Shown: positions 1-12,987, counted from the stretch's first letter. The stretch: 64,000 bases of DNA from Enterobacteriaceae bacterium RIT714 (GCA_009668015.1 WJYB01000009.1:1-64000); one strand, 5' to 3'. The notes: generated by a model not told the origin, from the sequence alone. Program-made: numbers and translations.

Positions 1-114
<114 letters not shown>

Positions 115-155
115 TCACCGAGGGGACACGGGATTTTGGTTTTTAACCCTACGGC

Positions 156-2297
<2,142 letters not shown>

Positions 2298-2365
2298 TCA
2301 GTTAAGTAACCCAGAGCGGGCGGCTTCTCTGAAGCGCCCGCCTGGTGACTATGACTCCGAAGGGA

Positions 2366-2851
<486 letters not shown>

Positions 2852-2932
2852 TTAATTCAGGATTGTCCAAAACTCAAAGAGTTTAGTTTGACATTAAGAT
2901 AAATCAGTTTGGCCTTACTTAACGGAGAACCA

Positions 2933-3410
<478 letters not shown>

Positions 3411-3431
3411 GAAATATACAGCGATCTCGCA

Positions 3432-3719
3432 TCACCAGCTCATCTGACTGGCGTGCTCTACTGCAAGATTGACGAAATCAGTATAGCTAACCACATCGAT
3501 TTTGGTTGAAATTTGACCACCAAGACCACGCGCATCAACATCTTCCTTTAGCGCTGAGACCTTAATGGGGGCATTGTTGAGAATTTCAACAAATCGGCTG
3601 CCTTCAATTGCCGCAAGGACACCGTCCTGAATGAGAAGCAAATCATCACCTTCGCTCAACATTCTCAACAATCCTTCGATATCGCATTGCCACGGTGAAT
3701 GGCTCAAGGTATGGAGCAT
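3432..3719 (-). CDS. tusB: Sulfur relay protein TusB
   Basis: TusB is part of the cytoplasmic TusBCD heterohexamer that accepts persulfide sulfur from TusA and passes it to TusE, for 2-thiolation of uridine 34 by MnmA in tRNA-Lys, -Glu and -Gln. The 95-residue product ([18 protein letters not shown]) is the usual length. It follows tusC by 7 bases and is last in the yheO-tusD-tusC-tusB run, 124 bases ahead of rpsL. TusB does not carry the catalytic cysteine, which is on TusD. Confidence 0.97.
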   Translation of the reverse strand: MLHTLSHSPWQCDIEGLLRMLSEGDDLLLIQDGVLAAIEGSRFVEILNNAPIKVSALKEDVDARGLGGQISTKIDVVSYTDFVNLAVEHASQMSW

Positions 3720-3726
3720 GACAGCC

Positions 3727-4086
3727 TCAAAAAGTCAGAACGGTTTGATAATGTGCGAGATGTTCGCGCAAGACATCGGGCGTTATGACTGTCGCATCCA
3801 GCACCATCAGGGTCTTTTCATCGAGCCCGCGCTCTTTTAAAGAGGCAGCACAGACCCAAAATGTTTCGATGTCATAAAGAGGCAGGACTTTAAAAGTGGC
3901 GATATAGTCCCGCGCCAGGATCTTTTGCGGTTGTTGTCCGGCCAGGATCTGGAAAACACCGTCTCCGATAAAGAAAACGCCAATATCCTCCGTCAGAGCC
4001 GACATCGCCAGTAGCGCATCCAGCCCTTCCCTGCCCGACGCACTGCCATGAGGCGCGGAAGAAAACACAAAAGCGATACGGTTCAT
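3727..4086 (-). CDS. tusC: Sulfur relay protein TusC
   Basis: TusC is the second subunit of the TusBCD sulfur-transfer complex for tRNA 2-thiouridine synthesis. The product has 119 residues, with the DsrF-like start [20 protein letters not shown]. Its ATG shares one base with the end of tusD (4086), so translation is probably coupled. TusC belongs to the same DsrE/DsrF fold as TusB and TusD. Confidence 0.97.
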   Translation of the reverse strand: MNRIAFVFSSAPHGSASGREGLDALLAMSALTEDIGVFFIGDGVFQILAGQQPQKILARDYIATFKVLPLYDIETFWVCAASLKERGLDEKTLMVLDATVITPDVLREHLAHYQTVLTF

Positions 4087-4472
4087 CAGAATTGCACCAT
4101 CCGGTCGCAGGTCAATGCCGCTTGCGCCAGCGCCCCTAAACCACTGAGAGAAAAGCCGGGCTGCAGATTTGCCGCTGCCAGCCCGAGACGTTCCGCTTCC
4201 GTTTTATCCGTCACGCCACGACGCAGGGCCGCCGCGACGCAAATGTGTAGCTCAACACCATACTTATCGTTAAGCGCCTGCCAGCCGCGAACCAGATCGT
4301 ATTCATCAGACGCCGGAGAGGTCAATTGATTGGCGTTATAGACCCCTTCGCGATAGAAAAAAACGCTGGTCAACTGATGCCCGGCTGCCAGTAACGCTTC
4401 TGCAAACTGCAATGCGCTGCTGGCCTGTTGAGTACCGTAGGCCGGTCCTGTCACCATCAGGGCAAAACGCAT
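4086..4472 (-). CDS. tusD: Sulfurtransferase subunit TusD
   Basis: TusD is the catalytic subunit of the TusBCD complex and carries the persulfide. The 128-residue protein has the expected cysteine, Cys78, in the segment [16 protein letters not shown], and a DsrE fold start ([18 protein letters not shown]). The start codon overlaps the last base of yheO (4472) and its end overlaps tusC by one base, so yheO-tusD-tusC look like a tightly coupled operon. Confidence 0.97.
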   Translation of the reverse strand: MRFALMVTGPAYGTQQASSALQFAEALLAAGHQLTSVFFYREGVYNANQLTSPASDEYDLVRGWQALNDKYGVELHICVAAALRRGVTDKTEAERLGLAAANLQPGFSLSGLGALAQAALTCDRMVQF

Positions 4473-5194
4473 TACTTATCTTGCCCCAGGAAATCGCCGC
4501 TTTTGAACTGACGAATATAGAGATAGACCGTGTGCTTAGAGATATTCAGACGATCGGCCACCTGGTTAATCGCATCTTTGATATCGAAAATGCCTTTTTC
4601 ATAGAGGTTCAGCACAATCTGGCGGTTCTTGGCATTATTCGATACGTTGCGATCGGCATTCACCTCTTCAATGGTGAACTCCAGCGTTTGGGTAACGAGA
4701 TCTTCCACCGAAGAAGCGAAGTTAACAGAGGAGTTCACTTCCGGTGTTTCAGGTGGCACAAACGTACTCATGATTTGTGAGAACGGCACATCAAGGTTCA
4801 TGTTGATGCATAATAATCCGATCACCCGATGTTCACGGTTACGAATGGCGATGGTTTCTGATTTCATCAGAACGCCGCTTTTGGCACGGGTAAAATAGCA
4901 TTTGGAGACGCTGCTGTCCGCGCCGGTCATGTCGTGCAGCATACGCAGTGCAAGGTCAGTAATTGGCGATCCAATTTTGCGGCCAGTATGCTCGCCATTA
5001 GCAATACGGATGGCGGAACATTTCAGATCTTGCAGGGAGTGCAATACGATTTCGCAGTGGGAGCCAATGAGCATCGCTAACCCGTCCACCACCGCTTCGT
5101 AGGATTTGAGAATATCGAAGTCGGTCTGATCGAAAGGACGTTGATCCAGCAAATCGAGTTCGCTGGTTTCGTTGGTTAAAAGCGACCTGGACAT
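4472..5194 (-). CDS. yheO: YheO family PAS-like/HTH transcriptional regulator
   Basis: YheO is a putative DNA-binding regulator of the YheO-like PAS family; its E. coli targets are not known to me. The 240-residue product has an N-terminal PAS-like region (about residues 25-140, including [12 protein letters not shown]) and a C-terminal helix-turn-helix (about 205-232, [20 protein letters not shown]). It heads the tusDCB cluster with a one-base overlap to tusD, so it may be co-transcribed with the sulfur relay genes. No inducer can be deduced from the sequence. Confidence 0.93.
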   Translation of the reverse strand: MSRSLLTNETSELDLLDQRPFDQTDFDILKSYEAVVDGLAMLIGSHCEIVLHSLQDLKCSAIRIANGEHTGRKIGSPITDLALRMLHDMTGADSSVSKCYFTRAKSGVLMKSETIAIRNREHRVIGLLCINMNLDVPFSQIMSTFVPPETPEVNSSVNFASSVEDLVTQTLEFTIEEVNADRNVSNNAKNRQIVLNLYEKGIFDIKDAINQVADRLNISKHTVYLYIRQFKSGDFLGQDK

Positions 5195-5318
5195 GAAAAA
5201 AACACTCCTTTTCAGGAGCCTGTCATTAGGTTGTCAGGGCAGGCTCATATTTACACGGACAACTAAATTAATACAGCGTAGGTAACGCTTTCCAGTGTTA
5301 ATTATATCTGCCCCACAA

Positions 5319-5351
5319 TAAAAAAACCGCCGCCTTAAAGGCGGCGGTTTT
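5319..5351 (-). terminator. fkpA rho-independent terminator
   Basis: A GC-rich perfect stem, CCGCCGCCTT paired with AAGGCGGCGG, lies just after the fkpA stop. On the minus strand it is followed by a run of T (seen as AAAAAAA at 5320-5326 on the plus strand), as expected for intrinsic termination of fkpA. Confidence 0.92.
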
Positions 5352-5358
5352 CAGCGTT

Positions 5359-6180
5359 TTACTTCTTAGCTGCGTCGGCAGCTTTGTCATCTGCTGCAGC
5401 TTCCGGTTTGGCATCTGCCTTCGGTGCTGGTTTGATATCCAGCAGCTCGACATCAAAGACCAGCGTGGAGTTAGCCGGGATACCCGGAACACCGGTTTTG
5501 CCATAAGCCAGATCTGGCGGGATCACCAGCTGAATTTTGCCGCCTTTCTTGATGTTTTTCAGGCCTTCGGTCCAGCCAGGAATAACACCGTCGAGACGGA
5601 AGGAGAGCGGCTCACCGCGGGTGTAAGAGTTATCGAACTCTTTACCGTCGATCAGCGTACCTTTATAGTTCACCACAACGGTATCGCTATCTTTTGGCGC
5701 ATCGCCCGTACCGGCTTTCTCTACTTTATACAGCAGACCGGTAGTGGAGGTTTTCACACCTTTCTCTTTAGCAAAAGTATCGCGGAAGGCTTTGCCCTTC
5801 GCTTCGTTATCTTTTGCATCTTGTTCCATTTTACCCTGTGCAGCACCCTTCACGCGGGCTTCAAATGCTTGCAAAGTCTGTTCAATTTCCTGGTCAGACA
5901 GTTTGCTCTTATCTGCAAATGCATCCTGAACACCGGCGATCAGCTGATCTTTATCCAGCTTGATACCCAGTTTTTCCTGCTCTTTGAGAGAGTTTTCCAT
6001 GTAACGACCCAGAGACGCGCCCAGCGCATAGGCTGATTTCTGGTCGTCATTTTTGAACGCAGCTTTGCTGTCTGCGCTGGCAGCTGGCTTCGCCGCGGTA
6101 TCAGCAGCAAAGGACATCGGCGCATTCAGTGCGACAGCCATTGTGGTCGCCAGCAGCGTTACTTTAAACAGTGATTTCAT
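5359..6180 (-). CDS. fkpA: Periplasmic FKBP-type peptidyl-prolyl isomerase FkpA
   Basis: FkpA is a periplasmic chaperone and proline isomerase that helps fold envelope proteins. The 273-residue precursor has a classic signal peptide (MKSLFKVTLLATTMAVALNA, cleavage expected after SFA at residue 25), an N-terminal helical dimerisation and chaperone domain (about 30-140), and a C-terminal FKBP domain (about 150-250, with VVNYKGTLIDGKEFDNSY and VIPGWTEGL). The tail is rich in Ala, Lys and Asp. It stands alone between yheO and slyX with its own terminator and a sigma-E-like promoter upstream, consistent with its envelope stress role in E. coli. Confidence 0.98.
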   Translation of the reverse strand: MKSLFKVTLLATTMAVALNAPMSFAADTAAKPAASADSKAAFKNDDQKSAYALGASLGRYMENSLKEQEKLGIKLDKDQLIAGVQDAFADKSKLSDQEIEQTLQAFEARVKGAAQGKMEQDAKDNEAKGKAFRDTFAKEKGVKTSTTGLLYKVEKAGTGDAPKDSDTVVVNYKGTLIDGKEFDNSYTRGEPLSFRLDGVIPGWTEGLKNIKKGGKIQLVIPPDLAYGKTGVPGIPANSTLVFDVELLDIKPAPKADAKPEAAADDKAADAAKK

Positions 6181-6293
6181 CCATTTCTCCAGGTCCGGGG
6201 CCTCTCACCCCAGCGTTAAACGTATATGAGAAGCGTACTATAGAACGTTGCAGAAGAAATCTACAGACAGACTCCCCCTATTCTCGTCTCTTT

Positions 6294-6321
6294 TAAGACT
6301 ATTTTTGTTTAAATAAGTTTC
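6294..6321 (-). promoter_or_regulatory. Candidate sigma-E promoter of fkpA
   Basis: On the minus strand GAAACTT (6321-6315) is followed after 16 bases by TCTTA (6298-6294), close to the sigma-E consensus GGAACTT-N16-TCTGA. It lies about 115 bases upstream of the fkpA ATG. fkpA is a sigma-E regulon member in E. coli; the exact promoter here is inferred from the match. Confidence 0.55.
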
Positions 6322-6416
6322 TTGCCATAGGGTTGGATACTGCATACCGGGGTAAACTCGGGTAAAATTTACTGCCGTTAATGCCTGATGGCGCAAGAAC
6401 CACAACGAGGTCAATC

Positions 6417-6635
6417 ATGCACGAAACAACGATGGAAGCGCGGCTGGCCGAGCTGGAAAGCCGCCTGGCTTTTCAGGAAGTGACGATAGATGAGCTTAAC
6501 CAGACCGTCACTGCTCACGAACTGGAGATGGCAAAACTACGCGATCTGCTGCGTCTGCTGACGGAAAAAGTGAAAGCGACACAATCATCGCACATCGCCT
6601 CACAGGCGGAAGAAACGCCACCGCCTCATTATTAA
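6417..6635 (+). CDS. slyX: SlyX family protein
   Basis: SlyX is a small cytoplasmic coiled-coil protein of unknown function, named for its place beside slyD. The 72-residue product ([20 protein letters not shown]) is almost entirely a predicted heptad coiled coil up to residue 58 and ends in the typical EETPPPHY. An ATG at 6381 opens the frame earlier, but 6417 has the ribosome site (AACGAGG) and gives the family length. It diverges from fkpA and converges on slyD, with a bidirectional terminator between the two. Confidence 0.93.
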   Translation: MHETTMEARLAELESRLAFQEVTIDELNQTVTAHELEMAKLRDLLRLLTEKVKATQSSHIASQAEETPPPHY

Positions 6636-6640
6636 GGCGT

Positions 6641-6670
6641 AAAAAAAGCGGGAAATATTCCCGCTTTTTT
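6641..6670. terminator. Bidirectional terminator between slyX and slyD
   Basis: An 8-bp stem AGCGGGAA/TTCCCGCT with a 3-base loop is flanked by seven A on the left and six T on the right, so it can terminate slyX on the plus strand and slyD on the minus strand. Confidence 0.9.
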
Positions 6671-6756
6671 GTGCCTGCGACACAGCTAAATACCTGGCTA
6701 TTTCGGGTTGCAGGAAGGCGCAAACAACGCCCAGCGACCCGAAAGGCGTAGGTTAT

Positions 6757-7344
6757 TTAGTGGCAGCCGCAACCGCCGTTACCGCCACAACCGCCTTTAC
6801 CATGCTCATGACCGTGATCATGATCGTGGCCGTGACCACCGCAGCAACCGTCATGGTCGTGATCGTGGTCGTGACCGTTCGCGCCGTGAACATGGCCATG
6901 AGCCAGTTCTTCAGCAGTGGCTTCACGGATCGCAATCACTTCTACGTTGAATTTCAGATTCTGGCCAGCCAGCATGTGGTTGCCGTCAACCACAACGTGG
7001 TCGTCTTCAACTTCAGTGATTTCAACAGGTACTGGACCCTGGTCGGTTTCTGCCAGGAAGCGCATGCCAACCTGCAGTTCATCAACGCCCATGAACACGT
7101 CTTTAGGAACGCGCTGAACCAGGTTATCGTCATACTGACCGTATGCGTCGTTCGCGCCTACAGCAACGTCAAACTTATCGCCAACATCGTGACCTTCCAG
7201 CGCGTTTTCCAGGCCGGAAATCAGGGAGCCGTGACCATGCAGGTAGTCCAGCGGCGCACTCACCGGAGACTCATCAACCAACACACCGTCTTCTGTACGT
7301 ACCTGATAGGCCAGGCTGACCACCAGGTCTTTTGCTACTTTCAT
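6757..7344 (-). CDS. slyD: FKBP-type peptidyl-prolyl isomerase and metallochaperone SlyD
   Basis: SlyD is a cytoplasmic proline isomerase and chaperone that also supplies nickel for hydrogenase maturation. The 195-residue protein has an FKBP domain split by an insert-in-flap domain (about residues 70-125) and a metal-binding tail from about residue 146 made almost wholly of His, Gly, Asp and Cys (ending GGCGGNGGCGCH). The tail makes the DNA at 6757-6900 strongly repetitive. SlyD is also required for lysis by phage phiX174 E protein in E. coli. It stands between slyX and yheV with no overlap. Confidence 0.98.
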   Translation of the reverse strand: MKVAKDLVVSLAYQVRTEDGVLVDESPVSAPLDYLHGHGSLISGLENALEGHDVGDKFDVAVGANDAYGQYDDNLVQRVPKDVFMGVDELQVGMRFLAETDQGPVPVEITEVEDDHVVVDGNHMLAGQNLKFNVEVIAIREATAEELAHGHVHGANGHDHDHDHDGCCGGHGHDHDHGHEHGKGGCGGNGGCGCH

Positions 7345-7438
7345 GATATCTCCTGAGCGTGGGAAAATTGCTGGCGCAGATTGTAGCGGAAATCTGCACC
7401 CGTGTACCCTTTAGCTTAAAAAAACTCAGGGCATATCG

Positions 7439-7639
7439 CTAGTCCGGATGAAAAATGCCGATGACTTGTTCTTCTTTGCGAACATGCTCGCGCGCTTCTT
7501 TATCCGCTTCGCGCATCTGATGTCCGCACTTAACACACTCAACAATATCAATATTATTCTCGCGCCACATGGCCAGCGAATCCTGCGCCTGGCAGGCCGG
7601 GCATTTTGCGCCTGCAATAAAACGTTTACGAACTGCCAT
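7439..7639 (-). CDS. yheV: YheV family zinc-ribbon protein
   Basis: YheV is a small uncharacterised protein. The 66-residue product carries two CxxC knuckles (CPAC at about 13-16 and CVKCGHQ at about 35-41), so a zinc ribbon is likely. The frame is open to 7702, but the ATG at 7639 has GGGGAAA upstream and gives the length remembered for E. coli YheV. It starts 10 bases after the kefB stop and is probably co-transcribed with kefG and kefB. Confidence 0.9.
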   Translation of the reverse strand: MAVRKRFIAGAKCPACQAQDSLAMWRENNIDIVECVKCGHQMREADKEAREHVRKEEQVIGIFHPD

Positions 7640-7649
7640 ACTTTTTCCC

Positions 7650-9455
7650 CTATTCAAATTCATCCCAGCCGTCCAGCTGACGTCGCTCCTGCTGCATCTC
7701 ACGCTGGAAAATCTCCTCCAGCTCGCGGCGCGCTTCCCGCACGCGGGAGATTTGCGCGGTATCGGAATGTACCGGCATCAGTTCACGCAGCATGCGCATA
7801 TCAAGACGGCGGAAGTGCAGCTGCGCACGCTGTGCCTGATGGGGATGCATCCCCAGAGACACCAGCGTTTTGCGGCCTAATTCCAGCGCGCTGGAGAACG
7901 TTTCACGCGAGAAGCGCGTCACGCCCGCCTGCAATAACTCATGGGCCTCAACGCGCCCCCGCGCCCGCGCAAGAATATGCAGGTGCGGAAAATGCTGCTG
8001 ACACAGCTCGACCAGCTTCATCGTGTCTTCTGGCTCATTACAGGTGATCACAATCGACTCTGCCGCTTCGGCGCCTGCGGAACGCAGCAGCTCAAGCTGG
8101 GTGGCATCGCCGTAATACACTTTGTAGCCATACTTACGCATCAGGTTGACCGCGCTGATATCACGCTCGAGTACCGTGATCCGCATCTTGTTGGCCATCA
8201 GCAAGCGACCAATCACCTGACCAAAACGCCCAAAGCCCACCACAATGACCTGCGGTTTATCGTCTTCCACCCACGGCGTCTCATCCTCGTCTTCCGGCTG
8301 GTTGAAGCGGCGCGCAAGCAGCTTATCAATCAGCTTCATCAACAGTGGCGTGGTCATCATGGAGAGCGTTACCGTCACCAGCAGCAGCGCCATCTGGTCA
8401 TGCTGGAACAGACGCTGAGAAGATGCTGTGGAGAAGAGCACAAAAGCAAACTCTCCCCCCTGGCTCAATACGCCCGCGAACTGCATCCGTTCAGCGCTTC
8501 GCAGGCGATACACCCGCGCCAGGGCGTAGAGCACCAGCGTTTTCACCGCCACCAGCACCGCGACGCTCATCACCACCCACAGCAGATGGGTATACAGCAC
8601 CCCCAGATTCAGGGCCATGCCGACGGAGATAAAGAACAGCCCTAACAGCAGTCCTTTAAACGGATCGATGGCCGTTTCCAGCTCGTGCCGGTACTCACTC
8701 TCCGCCAGCAACACGCCGGCAATGAATGTCCCCAGCGCCATCGACAGCCCGAGCGCGTCCATAAACAGCGCGGAACCCAGCACCAGCAACAACGTCGCGG
8801 CGGTAAACACTTCGCGCACCCCCGATGCTGCAATAAAGCGAAACACCGGACGTAACAGATAGCGCCCGCCAATCAACATCCCGGCGAAGGCCAACACTTT
8901 CATGCCAATCTTCATCCAGTCAAAATGATCGTCGCCCGATCCGGCCAGCAGCGGCACCAGCGCTAACGCCGGGATCACGGCGAGATCCTGGAACAGCAGC
9001 ACCGAAAAACCAAGCTGTCCCGACTCGTTGCGATTCATGCCTTTATCACGCATCAGCTGAATCGCCATCGCCGTCGAAGACATCGCCAGCCCGATACCAC
9101 CAATCACTGCCGCCTGCCAGGTGAAGTCGGTCAGCATGAGCAGACCGCCCAGAATCAAGGCGCTGAAAGCGACCTGCGCCGCCCCGACGCCAAAAATAGA
9201 TTGTCGCAGTTGCCACAGTTTGGCGGGGTTCAGCTCAAGCCCGATGATAAACATCAGGAACACGACGCCCAGCTCAGAGAAATGCAGAATTTCATCCACA
9301 TCGCTGATAAACCCCAGCCCCCACGGGCCGATAGCAATCCCGGCCAGCAGATATCCCAGTACCGCGCCAATCCCAAGTCGGGCCGCCAGCGGCACAGCGA
9401 CGACCGCCGCAAACAGGAACAACACGCCGGCCAGTAACAGATCCGATCCTTCCAT
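7650..9455 (-). CDS. kefB: Glutathione-gated potassium/proton antiporter KefB
   Basis: KefB is an inner membrane potassium efflux system kept shut by glutathione and opened by glutathione adducts, protecting cells from electrophiles by acidifying the cytoplasm. The 601-residue protein has an N-terminal CPA2 antiporter domain with about 12-13 hydrophobic segments (residues 1-380) and a C-terminal RCK/TrkA-N domain beginning near 400 with [17 protein letters not shown]. Start ATG at 9455 is chosen over an upstream ATG at 9491 because it matches the family ([12 protein letters not shown]) and shares one base with the kefG stop, so KefG and KefB are translationally coupled. Confidence 0.98.
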   Translation of the reverse strand: MEGSDLLLAGVLFLFAAVVAVPLAARLGIGAVLGYLLAGIAIGPWGLGFISDVDEILHFSELGVVFLMFIIGLELNPAKLWQLRQSIFGVGAAQVAFSALILGGLLMLTDFTWQAAVIGGIGLAMSSTAMAIQLMRDKGMNRNESGQLGFSVLLFQDLAVIPALALVPLLAGSGDDHFDWMKIGMKVLAFAGMLIGGRYLLRPVFRFIAASGVREVFTAATLLLVLGSALFMDALGLSMALGTFIAGVLLAESEYRHELETAIDPFKGLLLGLFFISVGMALNLGVLYTHLLWVVMSVAVLVAVKTLVLYALARVYRLRSAERMQFAGVLSQGGEFAFVLFSTASSQRLFQHDQMALLLVTVTLSMMTTPLLMKLIDKLLARRFNQPEDEDETPWVEDDKPQVIVVGFGRFGQVIGRLLMANKMRITVLERDISAVNLMRKYGYKVYYGDATQLELLRSAGAEAAESIVITCNEPEDTMKLVELCQQHFPHLHILARARGRVEAHELLQAGVTRFSRETFSSALELGRKTLVSLGMHPHQAQRAQLHFRRLDMRMLRELMPVHSDTAQISRVREARRELEEIFQREMQQERRQLDGWDEFE

Positions 9456-10009
9456 CAGCGGCCTCCGGTGGGAACAGGTGAGGCCAGCCATTCACCGTAG
9501 GCTCTGGCATGATTTTCCAGCTCTTGCGGTGGCTGACGACGCGCCCAGTAAACAACGATGGGGCTCATCCATTGCATGCGGCACATAGCCGCCGTTAATT
9601 CAAAAGGGCGCAGGATATCGCTCATGGGATAACGGTTCAGACCGTCGTGACGATAAGCGCTCTCTGGCTCACCGGTCGTAATGACACTCCGCCAGTACTT
9701 TCCCGCCAGCTGGTTCCCCCCGACACCACTGGAAAAACCCCGGCTTAACACCCGGTCCAGCCACTCTTTCAGTAGCGCCGGACAGCTGTAGGTATAAAGC
9801 GGATGCTGGAACACAATCACGTCATGCTGACGCAATAGCTCCTGTTCACGAGGGATATCAATAAAAAAATCAGGATAGTGCGCGTAGAGATCGTGCACCG
9901 TCACGTTGCTCTGCTGTTGAGCCGGTTTAAGCAAAACCCGGTTGGCGACCGAGTCCTGGGATTCCGGATGGGCATACAGCAGCAGCACTTTCGCTGTCTG
10001 GGACATCAT
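9455..10009 (-). CDS. kefG: KefB ancillary quinone-oxidoreductase-like protein KefG
   Basis: KefG is the cytoplasmic flavodoxin-fold partner needed for full activity of KefB. The 184-residue product starts [20 protein letters not shown] and contains the family motif [20 protein letters not shown] (about 80-99). It overlaps kefB by one base (TGATG arrangement) and is the first gene of kefG-kefB-yheV. The related KefF (partner of KefC) has NAD(P)H quinone reductase activity; activity of KefG itself is not established to my knowledge. Confidence 0.97.
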   Translation of the reverse strand: MMSQTAKVLLLYAHPESQDSVANRVLLKPAQQQSNVTVHDLYAHYPDFFIDIPREQELLRQHDVIVFQHPLYTYSCPALLKEWLDRVLSRGFSSGVGGNQLAGKYWRSVITTGEPESAYRHDGLNRYPMSDILRPFELTAAMCRMQWMSPIVVYWARRQPPQELENHARAYGEWLASPVPTGGR

Positions 10010-10130
10010 TCCCCTCCCGGGTCGTCATCACTGCCATTTTGGGCTAACATGGCACTCCCGCGCCATGCGCGGTACAACATTTAACTCCATTATAATGACA
10101 ACTTAACATAGTCGGAACACACGGCGCTCT

Positions 10131-12035
10131 ATGATTGTTTTCTCCTCGTTACAAATTCGTCGCGGCGTACGCGTCCTGCTGGACAACGCTACAGCCACTA
10201 TTAATCCTGGCCAAAAAGTCGGCCTGGTAGGCAAAAACGGCTGCGGCAAATCCACTCTGCTGTCGCTGCTGAAAAACGAGATGAGCGCCGACGCAGGCAG
10301 CTTCACCTATCCGGGTAACTGGCAGTTAGCCTGGGTCAACCAGGAGACGCCGGCCCTGAGCGTCCCCGCTCTCGATTACGTCATTGACGGCGACCGCGAA
10401 TATCGCAAGCTCGAAGCCGAGCTGAACGCTGCCAACGAGCGCAACGACGGCCACGCCATCGCCACCGTTCACGGTAAGCTGGATGCCATCGACGCCTGGA
10501 CCATCCGCTCGCGCGCCTCCAGCCTGCTGCACGGTCTGGGCTTCAGCAACGAACAGTTAGAACGCCCGGTGAGCGACTTCTCCGGCGGCTGGCGTATGCG
10601 TCTGAACCTGGCGCAAGCGCTGGTCTGCCGATCTGATTTACTGCTGCTTGATGAACCGACCAACCACCTGGATCTCGATGCGGTGATTTGGCTGGAAAAA
10701 TGGCTGAAGAGCTATCAGGGCACTCTGATTCTGATTTCCCATGACCGTGACTTTCTCGATCCGGTGGTGGATAAAATCATTCATATCGAACAAGAGTCGA
10801 TGTTTGAATACACCGGCAACTACAGCTCATTCGAACGCCAGCGCGCCACACGCCTGTCACAACAGCAGGCGATGTACGAAAGCCAACAGCAGCGCGTGGC
10901 CCATCTGCAAAGCTTCGTCGATCGCTTTAAAGCCAAGGCGTCTAAAGCCAAGCAGGCGCAAAGCCGCATCAAAATGCTTGAGCGCATGGAGATGATCGCC
11001 CCCGCGCATGTCGATAACCCGTTCCATTTCAGCTTCCGTGCGCCAGAGAGCCTGCCCAATCCCCTGTTGAAAATGGAAAAGGTCAGCGCGGGTTATGGCG
11101 AGCGTATTATTCTCGACTCGATCAAACTCAATCTGGTGCCGGGTTCACGTATCGGCCTGCTCGGGCGTAACGGCGCGGGTAAATCCACGTTGATTAAGCT
11201 GCTGGCGGGTGAACTGGATCCGGTCAGCGGAGATATCGGCCTGGCTAAGGGCATCAAGCTCGGCTACTTCGCCCAGCATCAGCTGGAATTTTTACGCGCG
11301 GATGAATCGCCGATTCAACACCTGGCGCGTCTCGCCCCGCAGGAGATGGAGCAAAAGCTCCGCGACTATCTCGGCGGTTTTGGCTTCCAGGGCGATAAAG
11401 TCACCGAAATCACCGAACGTTTCTCCGGCGGTGAGAAAGCCCGTCTGGTGCTGGCGCTGATCGTCTGGCAACGACCCAACCTGCTGCTGCTCGATGAACC
11501 GACCAACCACCTCGATCTCGATATGCGCCAGGCGCTGACCGAAGCGCTGATTGAATTCGAGGGCGCGCTGGTTGTGGTCTCGCACGACAGACACCTGATT
11601 CGATCTACCACCGACGATCTCTATCTGGTTCACGATGGCAAAGTGGAACCGTTTGACGGCGATCTGGAAGATTATCAGCAGTGGCTGACCGACGTGCAAA
11701 AGCAAGAGAACCAGCCTGCAGATGACGCCAAAGACAACGCCAACAGCGCGCAGGCGCGTAAAGATCAGAAACGCCGCGAAGCAGAACTGCGCACGCAGAC
11801 TCAGCCGCTGCGAAAAGAGATTACGCGTCTGGAAAAAGAGATGGAGAAACTACATGCCCAACTCGCAGCGGTTGAAGAAAAACTCGGCGACAGCGAATTG
11901 TACGATCAGAGCCGAAAAGCAGAGCTGACCGAGTGTTTACAGCTCCAGGCGAAAAGTAAATCCGGTCTCGAAGAGTGTGAAATGGCATGGCTGGATGCGC
12001 AGGAACAGCTGGAAGGAATGCTGCAAAACGACTAA
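10131..12035 (+). CDS. yheS: ABC-F family ATPase YheS
   Basis: YheS is a soluble ABC-F protein without membrane domains; members act on ribosomes, often relieving stalled translation. The 634-residue product has two nucleotide-binding domains: Walker A GKNGCGKST at residues 34-42 with signature FSGGWRMRL and LLLDEPTNHLDLD, and a second Walker A GRNGAGKST near 345 with FSGGEKARL and a second LLLDEPTNHLDLD. A linker rich in Gln, Lys and Arg (about 235-285) and a charged coiled-coil C-terminus (about 535-630) follow. It diverges from kefG over 121 bases and is followed 13 bases later by mdcR, an unusual neighbour (yheT in E. coli). Confidence 0.97.
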   Translation: MIVFSSLQIRRGVRVLLDNATATINPGQKVGLVGKNGCGKSTLLSLLKNEMSADAGSFTYPGNWQLAWVNQETPALSVPALDYVIDGDREYRKLEAELNAANERNDGHAIATVHGKLDAIDAWTIRSRASSLLHGLGFSNEQLERPVSDFSGGWRMRLNLAQALVCRSDLLLLDEPTNHLDLDAVIWLEKWLKSYQGTLILISHDRDFLDPVVDKIIHIEQESMFEYTGNYSSFERQRATRLSQQQAMYESQQQRVAHLQSFVDRFKAKASKAKQAQSRIKMLERMEMIAPAHVDNPFHFSFRAPESLPNPLLKMEKVSAGYGERIILDSIKLNLVPGSRIGLLGRNGAGKSTLIKLLAGELDPVSGDIGLAKGIKLGYFAQHQLEFLRADESPIQHLARLAPQEMEQKLRDYLGGFGFQGDKVTEITERFSGGEKARLVLALIVWQRPNLLLLDEPTNHLDLDMRQALTEALIEFEGALVVVSHDRHLIRSTTDDLYLVHDGKVEPFDGDLEDYQQWLTDVQKQENQPADDAKDNANSAQARKDQKRREAELRTQTQPLRKEITRLEKEMEKLHAQLAAVEEKLGDSELYDQSRKAELTECLQLQAKSKSGLEECEMAWLDAQEQLEGMLQND

Positions 12036-12048
12036 GGCGGTCAGGATT

Positions 12049-12987
12049 ATGAGTATCGACATCACCAGTGATATTACGTTTCGTAAACTCAGTATTTTCA
12101 TGACCTTTATGGAGAAGGGCAATATTGCTCGTACCGCCGAGGCGCTGGGGTTGAGCGGCGTGAGCGTGCATCGCGCGCTGCACACCCTCGAAGAGAACGT
12201 TCGCTGTCCGCTGTTTACTCATAAAGGGCGCAATCTGATTGCCTTACCGTCCGCCTGGACGCTGCTGGAGTATTGCCAGGAGGTGATGCAGGTGATGGAG
12301 CGCGGGCTGGAAGAGTCGCGCAAAATTGCCGGTATCGGCCAGGGGCGCCTGCGCGTCGGCACGCTTTACTCGCTGACCATGGAAACCGTCCCGCGACTGA
12401 TCATGGGAATGAAGCTGCGTCGCCCGGATCTCGAAATGGATCTGACGATGGGTTCTAACGACACCCTGCTCCATCTGCTCGATGAGGGATCGCTGGACGC
12501 GATCCTGATCTCCATCTCCGAGAGCGATATTGACCGCAATAGTCTCGAAGTGCTGCCCCTGTTCCACGATGATATTTTTCTTGCCGCGCCCGCGGCAGCA
12601 AAACTCAACAGCAACGGTCTGGCCGATCTGCGCGATTATAAAGATCAGAAATTCGTCTCGCTGGCGGAGGGATTTGCCACCTATGCCGGTTTTCAGGATG
12701 CATTCCAGATCGCCGGCTTTGAACCCGAAATCGTCACTCGCGTTAATGACATCTTTTCGATGCTCAGTCTGGTACAGGCAGGGGTGGGATTTACGCTGAT
12801 GCCGGGCAGAATGAAAAAAGTCTATGAGAATTCGGTACAGTTACTGAAGCTGGCCGAGCCGTACCAGATGCAACAGCTGATCGCGATTGTTTTCGCTCGT
12901 AACCGCGAACAAGATCCGAGCCTGCGGGCGCTGGCGGCCGAGGGTCGGATGTATGCCCGCAGTCTGGAACAGAACGCTACTTCCTGA
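12049..12987 (+). CDS. mdcR: LysR-type regulator of malonate use MdcR
   Basis: This is a LysR-type transcription factor, probably the malonate-responsive activator of the mdc operon beside it. The 312-residue protein has an N-terminal winged helix (about 12-70, FRKLSIFMTFMEKGNIARTA) and a periplasmic-binding-like effector domain (about 95-300). Start ATG at 12049 is preceded by AGG; an ATG at 11977 inside yheS is rejected. It begins 13 bases after yheS on the same strand and may be read from yheS as well as a local promoter. Its stop codon lies inside the end of mdcH on the other strand (11-base overlap). Specific identity rests on family features and location. Confidence 0.88.
   Translation: MSIDITSDITFRKLSIFMTFMEKGNIARTAEALGLSGVSVHRALHTLEENVRCPLFTHKGRNLIALPSAWTLLEYCQEVMQVMERGLEESRKIAGIGQGRLRVGTLYSLTMETVPRLIMGMKLRRPDLEMDLTMGSNDTLLHLLDEGSLDAILISISESDIDRNSLEVLPLFHDDIFLAAPAAAKLNSNGLADLRDYKDQKFVSLAEGFATYAGFQDAFQIAGFEPEIVTRVNDIFSMLSLVQAGVGFTLMPGRMKKVYENSVQLLKLAEPYQMQQLIAIVFARNREQDPSLRALAAEGRMYARSLEQNATS

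Noticed and set aside
6757-6905. Short tandem-like DNA repeat at the slyD 3' end, considered as a CRISPR or satellite
   Set aside because: It encodes the known His/Asp/Gly/Cys metal-binding tail of SlyD; units are codon-level and irregular.
6760-7356. 198-codon plus-strand open frame opposite slyD
   Set aside because: Its start is made of the complement of the slyD His/Gly tail codons (runs of Val, Met, Thr); a composition artefact.
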